Source: JAFCUW01 sp049898325
GTDB lineage: Bacteria; Pseudomonadota; Gammaproteobacteria; Burkholderiales; Burkholderiaceae_D
Assembly (NCBI RefSeq): GCF_049898325.1
Contig: NZ_JAFCXL010000011.1
Span: 119,616-183,615, forward strand
Length of the DNA: 64,000 bases
Direction of reading: 5' to 3'
This document shows, in pieces, positions 15,723 through 23,900 of this stretch; position 1 is the first letter of the stretch; every line of letters starts with the position of its first letter. Below the pieces are notes generated by a model that saw nothing but the letters and a program-made list of their open reading frames with translations, was not told where the DNA came from and did no database searches. The position numbers and the translations under genes were made by a program.

Positions 15723-18473
15723 ATGCAAAATACCCTGCTGTTAGTCGACGGTTCCAGCTATCTCTACCGTGCGTTCCACGCCTTGCCCGACCTGCGCAGC
15801 GCCGAAGGCCATCCCACCGGCGCCATGCACGGCATGGTCAATATGCTGCGCCGTCTGCGCGCCGATTACCCGGCGGCGTTCATCGCCTGCGTGTTCGATG
15901 CCAAGGGCAAGACCTTTCGCGACGATATGTACCCGGAATACAAGGCCACGCGCGCGTCGATGCCGGACGACCTGCGCCTGCAGATCGAGCCCATCCACGA
16001 AGCCGTCAAGCACATGGGCTGGCCCATCCTGATGGTCGACGGCGTCGAGGCGGACGACGTGATCGGCACGCTGTCGGTGGCCGCCAGCAAGCTGGGCATG
16101 CACACCGTGGTGTCGACGGGCGACAAGGACCTGGCGCAACTGGTCAACGACAAGGTCATGCTGATCAACACGATGAGCAATGAAAAGCTCGACGAGGCGG
16201 GCGTGCTGGAAAAATTCGGCGTGCCGCCCAATCGCATCATCGATTACCTGACCCTGATCGGCGACACGGTCGACAATATTCCCGGCGTGAGCAAGTGCGG
16301 CCCGAAAACCGCCCTCAAGTGGCTGGCGGCGTATGACAGCCTCGACGGCGTGATGGAACACGCCGGCGCCATCGGCGGCGCCGTCGGCGAAAACCTGCGC
16401 CAGGCGCTCGCGTGGTTGCCGAAAGGGCGCGAGCTGATCACCGTCAAGATCGACTGCGACTTGAGCGCGCACATGCACTCGATCACGCAGTCGCTGGTGG
16501 CGCAGCCGGAAGACAAGGAAGCGCTGGCGGGCTTTTTCCAGCGCTTCGGCTTCAAAACCCTGCTGCGCGAAATCGTCGCCAATCCCGATGCGGGCCGCGC
16601 GCCGGCGCCGGCCCTGAACTCCCCCGAGGGCGACCAGTTTGCCGCGCCCGCCTTGCTGCCCCTGATCCGTGGCGACTACGACAGCGTCACCACGCTCGAG
16701 CAGCTTGAACACTGGCTGGCCCTGATCAACCAGGCGGCGCTGACCTCGATCGACACGGAAACGACCTCGCTCGAGCCGATGACGGCGCAGCTGGTGGGCA
16801 TTTCCCTGTCCGTCGAGCCCGGTCACGGCTGCTACATCCCGCTGGCGCATCGCTACGCGGGCGTGCCGGAACAATTGCCGCGCGAGTTAGTGCTGGAAAA
16901 AATGCGCGCCTGGCTGGAAAACCCCGCCAAGCCGAAGCTGGGCCAGAACCTCAAGTACGACAGCCACATCTTCGCCAACCAGGGCATTACCCTGCGCGGC
17001 ATCGTCGAGGACACCCTGCTCGAATCGTATGTGTTCGAGTCGCACAAGCCGCACGACATGGACAACCTGGCCCTGCGCCACCTGGGCTACACCACCATTG
17101 CGTTTAGCGAAGTGTGCGGCAAGGGCGTCGGCCAGATCTGCTTCGACCAGGTCGAACTGTCGCGCGCCACCGAGTATGCGGGCGAAGACGCCGACATCAC
17201 CCTGCGCCTGCACCAGGCCATGAAGGGCCACGTCGAGAGCGATCCCAAGCTCGACTATATCTACCGCAAGATCGAGCTGCCCACCTCCGTGGTGCTGCAC
17301 AAGATCGAGCGCAACGGGGTGCTGGTCGACGCCGACCTGCTCAACGTGCAATCGGCCGAGTTGGGCAAGCGCATCATGGAACTCGAGCAGCAAGCCTACG
17401 AGCTGGCCGGCGGCCCCTTCAACCTGGGTTCGCCCAAGCAGATCGGCGAGATTTTCTTCGTCAAGCTGGGCCTGCCGGTGATCAAGAAAACCCCCACCGG
17501 GGCGCCGTCGACGGACGAGGAAGTGCTGCAAAAGCTGGCCGAGGATTTCCCGCTGCCGAAAATTTTGCTTGAATACCGGGGCATGTCGAAACTGAAGTCG
17601 ACCTACACCGATAAATTGCCGCGCATGGTCAACCGCGACACGGGCCGCGTGCACACCAATTACGCGCAGGCGGTGGCGGTGACGGGGCGCTTGTCGTCGA
17701 ACGATCCGAACCTGCAAAACATTCCGATCCGCACCAAGGAAGGCCGCCGCATCCGCGAAGCCTTCATTGCCGGGCCCGGCAATGTGATCGTCTCGGCCGA
17801 TTACTCGCAGATCGAACTGCGCATCATGGCCCATATCTCGGGCGACGAGGCAATGCTGCGCGCGTTCGCGCAAGGCGAAGACATTCACCGCGCCACCGCG
17901 GCGGAAATTTTCGGCGTGCTGGCGGCCGAGGTCGACAACGAGCAGCGCCGCTACGCCAAGGTCATCAATTTCGGCCTGATCTACGGCATGAGCGCCTTCG
18001 GCCTGGCCGGCAACCTGTCGATCGAACGCTCTGCCGCGCAGAACTACATCGACCGCTACTTCGCCCGCTTTTCCGGGGTGCGCCAGTACATGGAAGACAC
18101 CCGCGTCCAGGCCAAGGCGCGCGGTTACGTCGAAACCGTGTTCGGCCGCCGCCTGTGGCTGCCGGAAATCAATTCGCCGAACGGCCCGCGCCGCCAGGGC
18201 GCCGAACGGGCCGCCATCAACGCGCCCATGCAGGGCACCGCGGCCGACCTGATCAAGCTGGCCATGATCGCCGTGCAGGACTGGCTCGAACACGATGGGC
18301 TGGCCACCCGCATGATCATGCAGGTGCACGATGAGCTGGTGCTGGAAGTGCCGGAGGGCGAACTGGCGCTGGTGAAAGTGAAATTGCCGGCGCTGATGGC
18401 GGGCGTGGCGAGCTTGCGGGTGCCGCTACTGGCCGAGGTGGGCGTGGGCAAGAACTGGGACGAGGCCCACTGA
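15723..18473 (+). CDS. polA: DNA polymerase I
   Basis: A full-length 916-residue enzyme with three domains. The 5'-3' exonuclease occupies about residues 1-290 (LLLVDGSSYLYRAFHALPDL; GDTVDNIPGV). The 3'-5' exonuclease comes next, with its catalytic DxE intact in SIDTETTSLE, so proofreading is expected. The polymerase has motif A VSADYSQIELRIMAHISGDE, motif B RRYAKVINFGLIYGMSAFG and motif C MQVHDELVLE. It fills gaps in repair and removes Okazaki primers. The ATG at 15723 begins the conserved N-terminus. Confidence 0.97.
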   Translation: MQNTLLLVDGSSYLYRAFHALPDLRSAEGHPTGAMHGMVNMLRRLRADYPAAFIACVFDAKGKTFRDDMYPEYKATRASMPDDLRLQIEPIHEAVKHMGWPILMVDGVEADDVIGTLSVAASKLGMHTVVSTGDKDLAQLVNDKVMLINTMSNEKLDEAGVLEKFGVPPNRIIDYLTLIGDTVDNIPGVSKCGPKTALKWLAAYDSLDGVMEHAGAIGGAVGENLRQALAWLPKGRELITVKIDCDLSAHMHSITQSLVAQPEDKEALAGFFQRFGFKTLLREIVANPDAGRAPAPALNSPEGDQFAAPALLPLIRGDYDSVTTLEQLEHWLALINQAALTSIDTETTSLEPMTAQLVGISLSVEPGHGCYIPLAHRYAGVPEQLPRELVLEKMRAWLENPAKPKLGQNLKYDSHIFANQGITLRGIVEDTLLESYVFESHKPHDMDNLALRHLGYTTIAFSEVCGKGVGQICFDQVELSRATEYAGEDADITLRLHQAMKGHVESDPKLDYIYRKIELPTSVVLHKIERNGVLVDADLLNVQSAELGKRIMELEQQAYELAGGPFNLGSPKQIGEIFFVKLGLPVIKKTPTGAPSTDEEVLQKLAEDFPLPKILLEYRGMSKLKSTYTDKLPRMVNRDTGRVHTNYAQAVAVTGRLSSNDPNLQNIPIRTKEGRRIREAFIAGPGNVIVSADYSQIELRIMAHISGDEAMLRAFAQGEDIHRATAAEIFGVLAAEVDNEQRRYAKVINFGLIYGMSAFGLAGNLSIERSAAQNYIDRYFARFSGVRQYMEDTRVQAKARGYVETVFGRRLWLPEINSPNGPRRQGAERAAINAPMQGTAADLIKLAMIAVQDWLEHDGLATRMIMQVHDELVLEVPEGELALVKVKLPALMAGVASLRVPLLAEVGVGKNWDEAH

Positions 18474-18612
18474 CGGGGCGGCACGCTGGCAGGGCCGGCG
18501 CCATCGGCGCTGGACGTCGGACGAGTTCGTCTAAAAGTGCGACATCAGCGCGCAAACCGCCCCACGACGGGGATTTGACCCGGCCTGTGCAGTACAATGC
18601 GCGGTCGCCTGC

Positions 18613-19416
18613 GTGGCGGCGACCGTATCCACGAGGCTAAAAATCGATCCCGTTCTCATCTCCATCTTGCTGGCGACCACGCTTGCCGGCGTCGTCAGCA
18701 TTACCGCCGCGGCGGTGTTTTCATTCACCTTCCTGTCGAAGATGGTCGAGCGCATGGTCAGCCTGTCGGTTGGCATCATGTTGTCGACGTCCCTGCTGCA
18801 CGCCTTGCCGGAAGCGTTCGAATCGAAGGCCGATCCGCGCAGCCTGTTCGCCACCCTGCTGGGCGGGCTGCTGTGCTTTTTTTTGCTGGAAAAGCTGGCC
18901 ATCCTGCGCCACTCGCACCACCACGAGGGAGACGGCCACCACCACGCCCACGGCCATGACGCCATCGAAGCGGGCCGCGCCGGCTGGATGATCCTGATCG
19001 GCGACGGCATGCACAATTTTACCGATGGCATCCTGATTGCCGCCGCCTTCCTGGCCGACCCGACACTGGGGCTGGTGACGGGCGTGGCCATCATCGCCCA
19101 CGAAATTCCGCAGGAAATCGGCGATTTCATCGTGCTGCTCAACGCGGGATTTTCGCGCACGCGCGCCTATGTGTTCAATCTGCTGTGCAGCCTGCTGGCG
19201 GTGGCCGGCGGCCTGCTTGGCTACTTCACGCTCGACCGCGCCAGCGGCCTGATTCCCTACGTGCTGGTGTTTGCCGCTTCAGGCTTTATTTATATCGCCG
19301 TGAGCGACCTGATGCCGCAAATGCAGCGACGGGCGACGGTGAAGGAATCGGTACCGCAGGTGCTGCTGATCGGCCTGGGCGTGCTCATCGTGCTGTTCCT
19401 CACCGGCCGCCACTGA
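18613..19416 (+). CDS. ZIP family metal transporter
   Basis: A 267-residue inner-membrane protein with about eight helices. The two metal-site helices are clear: HNFTDGILIAAAFL and AHEIPQEIGDFIVLL. Between helices 3 and 4 is a His-rich cytoplasmic loop (HSHHHEGDGHHHAHGHD) that usually binds zinc. It probably imports zinc or another divalent ion. The annotated start is a GTG at 18613 without a clear ribosome site, so the first 10-15 residues are uncertain. It stands alone between polA and a convergent sulfurtransferase gene. Confidence 0.88.
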   Translation: MAATVSTRLKIDPVLISILLATTLAGVVSITAAAVFSFTFLSKMVERMVSLSVGIMLSTSLLHALPEAFESKADPRSLFATLLGGLLCFFLLEKLAILRHSHHHEGDGHHHAHGHDAIEAGRAGWMILIGDGMHNFTDGILIAAAFLADPTLGLVTGVAIIAHEIPQEIGDFIVLLNAGFSRTRAYVFNLLCSLLAVAGGLLGYFTLDRASGLIPYVLVFAASGFIYIAVSDLMPQMQRRATVKESVPQVLLIGLGVLIVLFLTGRH

Positions 19417-20253
19417 TCAACCGCGGGCGACGGGGCGGGCCGGATCGGCGCTCCACTCGCTCCACGAACCGGGGTACAGGGCCGCGCCCGGCATGCCCGC
19501 CACCGCCAGCGCCAGCAGGTTGTGGCAGGCCGTCACCCCCGAGCCGCACTGCATGACGGCACGCGCCGGATCGCCCACCAGCGCCAGTTCCGCGCGCAGG
19601 GTCGCCGGGTCCTTGAAGCGTCCGTCGGCGGCCAGGTTGTCCTTGAAAAAACGGTTGATGGCGCCGGGGATATGCCCACCGACCGGGTCGATGGTCTCGT
19701 TTTCGCCGCGAAAACGGTCGGGTGCGCGGGCGTCGACCACGGTCAGCGCCAGCGTGTCCAGGTTGGCCAGCAGCGTGGCGGCGTCGACCGTGCCAACCAG
19801 GGCAGGGCGGGCCGTGATGGTGCCCGGCGCCTTCGCGGGCGGCGGCGCTGTCGTCAGTGCTGCCGTCCACGCGGGCAAGCCGCCATCGAGCACCGCCACC
19901 GCTTCGTGTCCGAGCGAGCGCAGCAGCCACCACAGGCGCGCCGCATACATGCCTGCGTGGGCATCGTAGGCGACGACCTGGGTGGCGTCACTGACGCCCC
20001 AGCGGCGCAGCAGCGCCAGCAAATCGGCTGGCGCTGGCAGCGGATGGCGGCCCTGGAAGACGCCGGCCGCATCGCGCTTCGGTCCCGACAGTTCGTGTTC
20101 CATGTCGGCAAACACGGCGCCGGCGATGTGGCCGGCCTCGTAGGCGGCGCGCCCGGCCGCCAGGTCCAGCAGGTCGTGGCGGCAATCGACGATGACGAGT
20201 TGGTCAGGGCTGTGGCTGGCCAATTCGCTGGCGCTGATCAAGGTGGTGAACAT
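19417..20253 (-). CDS. sseA: 3-mercaptopyruvate sulfurtransferase (tandem rhodanese)
   Basis: A 278-residue protein with two rhodanese domains. The N-terminal one is inactive-type (DCRHDLLD, then AAYEAGHIAGAVF). The C-terminal one carries the active-site loop CGSGVTA, the sequence of 3-mercaptopyruvate sulfurtransferases and not of thiosulfate sulfurtransferases. It transfers sulfur from mercaptopyruvate to an acceptor thiol. The ATG at 20253 lies ten bases after the EamA gene's stop, so it is probably the last gene of a Rieske oxygenase-EamA-sulfurtransferase operon. Confidence 0.9.
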   Translation of the reverse strand: MFTTLISASELASHSPDQLVIVDCRHDLLDLAAGRAAYEAGHIAGAVFADMEHELSGPKRDAAGVFQGRHPLPAPADLLALLRRWGVSDATQVVAYDAHAGMYAARLWWLLRSLGHEAVAVLDGGLPAWTAALTTAPPPAKAPGTITARPALVGTVDAATLLANLDTLALTVVDARAPDRFRGENETIDPVGGHIPGAINRFFKDNLAADGRFKDPATLRAELALVGDPARAVMQCGSGVTACHNLLALAVAGMPGAALYPGSWSEWSADPARPVARG

Positions 20254-20263
20254 GGGCGTCTCC

Positions 20264-21187
20264 TCAGGTTTCGCTGGCGATGGGATCGGTTTTTTCGACC
20301 GCGGTGCCGCGCTCGGTGCTGCGGGTATTGTAATAGGTGACGGCCAGGCCGGAGCCGAGAATGACGGCCATGCCCAGCCAGACGTGCCAGCCGAAGCGGT
20401 CGCCCCACAGCAGCATGCTCCACAGGCTGGAAAAAATGATGCCCGTGTATTGCAGGTTGGCCACGACGAGCGTGTTGCCGACGGCATAGGCGCGCGTCAT
20501 CGCCAGTTGCGCCAGGGTGGCCGACAGGCCCATCACCAGCAACAAGCCGCCACTGCGCCAGTCGAGCGCGTGAAAGGTGACGACGGCGGGATCGAAGGCG
20601 GTGGTGGCGCTGCCGGCCAGGCCGGCCGCCAGGTTGATGCATGCGAAGAAGAACACGACGCGGTATTCCGGCTCACCGAGCAGCGACAGTTTGCGCACCT
20701 GCAAGTATGCGGCCGCCGAGAACACGCCCGAGGCCAGCGTGGTGATCGCCCCCAGCCACTGGCGCGCTTCGAAGGCGGGCTGCAGCACCAGGGTGACGCC
20801 GACGAAGCTGCACAGGATCGCCGCCACCAGCGGCCAGGCGACGTGGTCTTTCGAGTGCCACCAGCCGGCGCAGAACAGGAAGGCCGCCATCCAGATGGGC
20901 GACATGTAATTGAGGGTGACGGCGGTGGCCAGCGGTAGTTTCGTAATGCCGTAAAACCACATCCACAGCGACACCACGCCCACCGTGCCGCGCCACAGGT
21001 GATCCTTGATATGGGCGGTGCGCAAGGTGCCGCCTTGCTGGCGCACCATCACGGCCAGCAGGACGACGCCGATCAGGCCCCGGTACATGACGATTTCGGC
21101 CACCGTGAAATGGTCGGAGGCCAGCTTGACGCAGGCCCCCATCACGGAAAACAGGAAGGCCGCAGCCAGCATCCACAGCGAGGCCAC
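20264..21187 (-). CDS. EamA/DMT-family transporter
   Basis: A 307-residue inner-membrane carrier made of two five-helix EamA repeats, beginning LWMLAAAFLFSVMGACVKL and ending FGWHVWLGMAVILGSGLAV. The family exports or imports small metabolites; the substrate cannot be read from sequence. The start is a GTG at 21187, one base after the stop of the upstream oxygenase gene. An internal ATG five codons on is an alternative. The tight spacing on both sides implies a three-gene operon. Confidence 0.88.
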   Translation of the reverse strand: MASLWMLAAAFLFSVMGACVKLASDHFTVAEIVMYRGLIGVVLLAVMVRQQGGTLRTAHIKDHLWRGTVGVVSLWMWFYGITKLPLATAVTLNYMSPIWMAAFLFCAGWWHSKDHVAWPLVAAILCSFVGVTLVLQPAFEARQWLGAITTLASGVFSAAAYLQVRKLSLLGEPEYRVVFFFACINLAAGLAGSATTAFDPAVVTFHALDWRSGGLLLVMGLSATLAQLAMTRAYAVGNTLVVANLQYTGIIFSSLWSMLLWGDRFGWHVWLGMAVILGSGLAVTYYNTRSTERGTAVEKTDPIASET

Positions 21188-21188
21188 C

Positions 21189-22304
21189 CTAGCCGGCCCC
21201 GTCGGTCAGGTCGATCTTGCTGCGGTACCACTCGTGAAAATGCTGCATGCCGTCTTCCATCGGTGACTGGTAGGGGCCGCTCTCGCTGACCCCGCGCGCC
21301 AGCAGCGCGCGCCGGCCGGCATCCATGCGCAGGCCGATTTCATCGTCCTCCACGCAGGTTTCCAGGTAAGCGGCCCGCTCGGCTTCGACAAACTCGCGCT
21401 CGAACAGCACGATTTCTTCGGGATAATAAAACTCGACGACATTGCGGGTTTTCTGGGGGCCGTCCGGCCACAGGGTCGAAACGATCAGCACGTGCGGGTA
21501 CCACTCGACCATGATGTTCGGATACAGGGTGAACCAGATGGCGCCCTTGTCGGGCGGCACGCCGCCGCGAAATTTCAGCACCTGCTCCTGCCACTTCTGG
21601 TAAATCTTCGAGCCCGACTGTTGCAAGCCGCGGTTCACGCCCACCGTCTGCACCGAGTAATCGCGGCCGAATTCCCAGCGCAGGTCCTCGCAACTGACGA
21701 AGCCGCCCAGGCCCGCGTGGAAGGGCTCGACGTGGTAATCCTCGAGGTAGACTTCAATAAACGTCTTCCAGTTGTAATTGCACGTTTGCACTTCGACATG
21801 GTCGAGCAGGTAGCCGGAAAAGTCGAAATCGGCCGTCACGGACAAGTTACCCAGTTGCTCCATGACGTGGTAGCCGTTCTGCTCGAACAGCAAGCCATTC
21901 CAGTTCTGCAGGGGCGTCTTCGACAGGTGCAAGCACGGCGTTTCGGCGAAATGGGGTGCGCCGATCAGTTCGCCCTTGAGGTCGTACGTCCAGCGGTGCA
22001 GGGGGCAGACGATGTTGGCGGCGTTGCCGCGGCCATTGAACATCAGCGCCTGGCGGTGACGGCAGACGTTCGACAGCACCTCGATGCCATCCTTGTTGCG
22101 CACCAGCATGCGACCCTCGTGCTCGGCGGGGAGAGTGGCGAAATCGCCCACATTGGGCACCATTAATTCGTGGCCAATGTAGCGCGGCCCGGCCTTGAAC
22201 AGGGTCTGCAACTCGCGCTGCAACAGCGCTTCATCAAAATACACATCTACCGGAAGCTGCGCGCTTGGTCGCGCCAGCTTGGCGTGGGTAGCCAGATCGG
22301 ACAT
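21189..22304 (-). CDS. Rieske-type aromatic ring-hydroxylating oxygenase, alpha subunit
   Basis: A 371-residue two-domain oxygenase. The N-terminal Rieske domain has CRHRQALMF and CPLHRW, giving the two Cys and two His of the [2Fe-2S] cluster. The C-terminal catalytic domain has EDYHVEPFHAGL with the mononuclear-iron histidines. The electron-transfer partner is not adjacent. The natural substrate is unknown; relatives act on aromatics, choline-like amines or carnitine. The ATG at 22304 was chosen after GTTGGG. It is the first gene of the operon and is divergent from xseB. Confidence 0.85.
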   Translation of the reverse strand: MSDLATHAKLARPSAQLPVDVYFDEALLQRELQTLFKAGPRYIGHELMVPNVGDFATLPAEHEGRMLVRNKDGIEVLSNVCRHRQALMFNGRGNAANIVCPLHRWTYDLKGELIGAPHFAETPCLHLSKTPLQNWNGLLFEQNGYHVMEQLGNLSVTADFDFSGYLLDHVEVQTCNYNWKTFIEVYLEDYHVEPFHAGLGGFVSCEDLRWEFGRDYSVQTVGVNRGLQQSGSKIYQKWQEQVLKFRGGVPPDKGAIWFTLYPNIMVEWYPHVLIVSTLWPDGPQKTRNVVEFYYPEEIVLFEREFVEAERAAYLETCVEDDEIGLRMDAGRRALLARGVSESGPYQSPMEDGMQHFHEWYRSKIDLTDGAG

Positions 22305-22722
22305 CCCAACCCCCAATCAAAGTTGCATCGAATAAAGTCTCGAGCACAGCAAAAGAAGAAATCCAGGCGCCCTCTGCCGGGCTGCGCAGGACGGGTTTTC
22401 GGACAGAACCGGCGATTATACCTGCTAACGGACACAACAGTCTCCCCCGCATGCGGCAACACGGGTGGGTGGGGCGGCCAAAGCTTGATTGATCAACAAT
22501 TTTTTGCAGTCGCACCACGGGACGGCGCGGCGCTTGCGATAAAATGCCTGTTTGGCCGCCATGGCAAGCTTGCCAACCGTGGTCACGAATACCCGGGATT
22601 GTTCTAGAATAAGGAATTGGACCGGCCGCCGCCGCCGAAGTTGCGCACACAATGTGCTCTTGCTTGCGCAAGACGCCGTGCGTGGCGCCGTTGGCGCGGC
22701 CGGTCCCCATCAAAAAGCACCT
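22305..22722. other. 418-base divergent intergenic region (Rieske operon / xseB)
   Basis: No convincing gene here. On the minus strand, TATAAT (complement of 22415-22420) is a possible -10 for the oxygenase operon, 110 bases before its start. On the plus strand TAAAAT (22540-22545) and TAGAAT (22605-22610) are weak -10 candidates for xseB. A perfect 14-base palindrome TGGCAAGCTTGCCA stands at 22562-22575, a plausible operator. Short ORFs across the region lack ribosome sites. Confidence 0.45.
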
Positions 22723-23007
22723 ATGGCAAAGAAAATAATAGCCGATGACGCGCTCGCCCCCGGCGCCCCCGTCTCGTTCGAAGCAGCAATGGCGGAACTG
22801 GCGCAGCTGGTGAGCCAGATGGAATCGGGCACGCTGGCGCTGGAGGCGTCGGTGGCCGCGTATGCGCGCGGCGCCGAACTGGTCAAGTATTGCGCCGCCC
22901 AGCTGGAAAAAGTCGAGGCCCAGGTCAAGGTGATCGAGGGCGACATGCTCAAGCCGTTCGCGGCCGAGGCGCTGGCCGGCGCCGGCGTCGAAGGCGACGC
23001 CCCATGA
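22723..23007 (+). CDS. xseB: exodeoxyribonuclease VII small subunit
   Basis: A 94-residue, mostly helical protein of the right size for XseB, which binds XseA to form exonuclease VII. The conserved core is SFEAAMAELAQLVSQMESGT followed by LEASVAAYARGAELVKYC and ending in QVKVIEG. The ATG at 22723 precedes the Lys-rich MAKKIIADD; the frame further upstream is not family-like. Its last four bases overlap the ispA start. xseA is not in the window. Confidence 0.92.
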   Translation: MAKKIIADDALAPGAPVSFEAAMAELAQLVSQMESGTLALEASVAAYARGAELVKYCAAQLEKVEAQVKVIEGDMLKPFAAEALAGAGVEGDAP

Positions 23008-23900
23008 CCCTGATCGCCAGCTTCGATGGCTGGATGCAGACGGTGCAAACGCACGTCGAAGAGGCGCTCGGGCGTTACCTGCCCGCGGCCGCCAGCGAGC
23101 CGGCCCGCCTGCACGAAGCGATGCGCTACACGGTGCTGGGCGGCGGCAAGCGGGTGCGCCCGCTGCTGGTGTTCGCCGCCGGCGTCGTCAGCGGCGCCGA
23201 ACTGGACGTGCTGGCGCGTGCGGCGGCCGCCGTCGAAATGATCCACGCCTACTCGCTGGTGCACGACGACATGCCGTGCATGGACGACGACGCCCTGCGC
23301 CGCGGCCAGCCGACCGTGCACATCGCCTACGACGAGGCGACCGCCCTGCTGGTGGGCGACGCCTTGCAGGCGCAGGCCTTCGAGGTGCTGGCCAACGACC
23401 CGCTGGTGCCGCCGGCGCGGCTGCTGGCGATGCTGCGCGTGCTGGCCGGCGCGGCCGGTTCGGCCGGCATGTGCGGCGGCCAGGCGATCGACCTGGCCAG
23501 CGTGGGCGTGAGCCTGACGCTGGCCCAGCTCGAGCGCATGCACCAGCTGAAAACGGGCGCGCTGCTCAAGGCCTCGGTGATGCTGGGTGCCTTGGCCGGC
23601 CGCCCCGTCACGGACGCCGAAAGCGCCGCCCTGGCCACCTATTCGAACGCCATCGGCCTGGCCTTCCAGGTGGTCGACGACGTGCTCGATGCAACGGCCG
23701 ATTCGGCCACGCTGGGCAAAACCGCCGGCAAGGATGCCGCCGCCAACAAGCCGACCTACGTGTCGATCCTGGGGCTGGACGAATCGCGCGCATTGGCGCA
23801 AACATTGAGGCGGGACGCGCATGAGGCGCTCCTGCCATTTGGCGAACAGGGACGGCGTCTGCGCGAGCTGGCCGACCTGATCGTGCAGCGGAAAGCATAA
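23004..23900 (+). CDS. ispA: farnesyl diphosphate synthase (polyprenyl synthetase)
   Basis: A 298-residue short-chain trans-isoprenyl diphosphate synthase. The first Asp-rich motif is in VHDDMPCMDDD, with GGGKRVRPLLV before it; the second is in QVVDDVLDATAD. It condenses IPP with DMAPP and then GPP to farnesyl diphosphate, the precursor of ubiquinone and undecaprenyl chains. The ATG at 23004 overlaps xseB in ATGA form, and dxs starts directly after its stop, so the three are one operon. Confidence 0.94.
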   Translation: MTLIASFDGWMQTVQTHVEEALGRYLPAAASEPARLHEAMRYTVLGGGKRVRPLLVFAAGVVSGAELDVLARAAAAVEMIHAYSLVHDDMPCMDDDALRRGQPTVHIAYDEATALLVGDALQAQAFEVLANDPLVPPARLLAMLRVLAGAAGSAGMCGGQAIDLASVGVSLTLAQLERMHQLKTGALLKASVMLGALAGRPVTDAESAALATYSNAIGLAFQVVDDVLDATADSATLGKTAGKDAAANKPTYVSILGLDESRALAQTLRRDAHEALLPFGEQGRRLRELADLIVQRKA

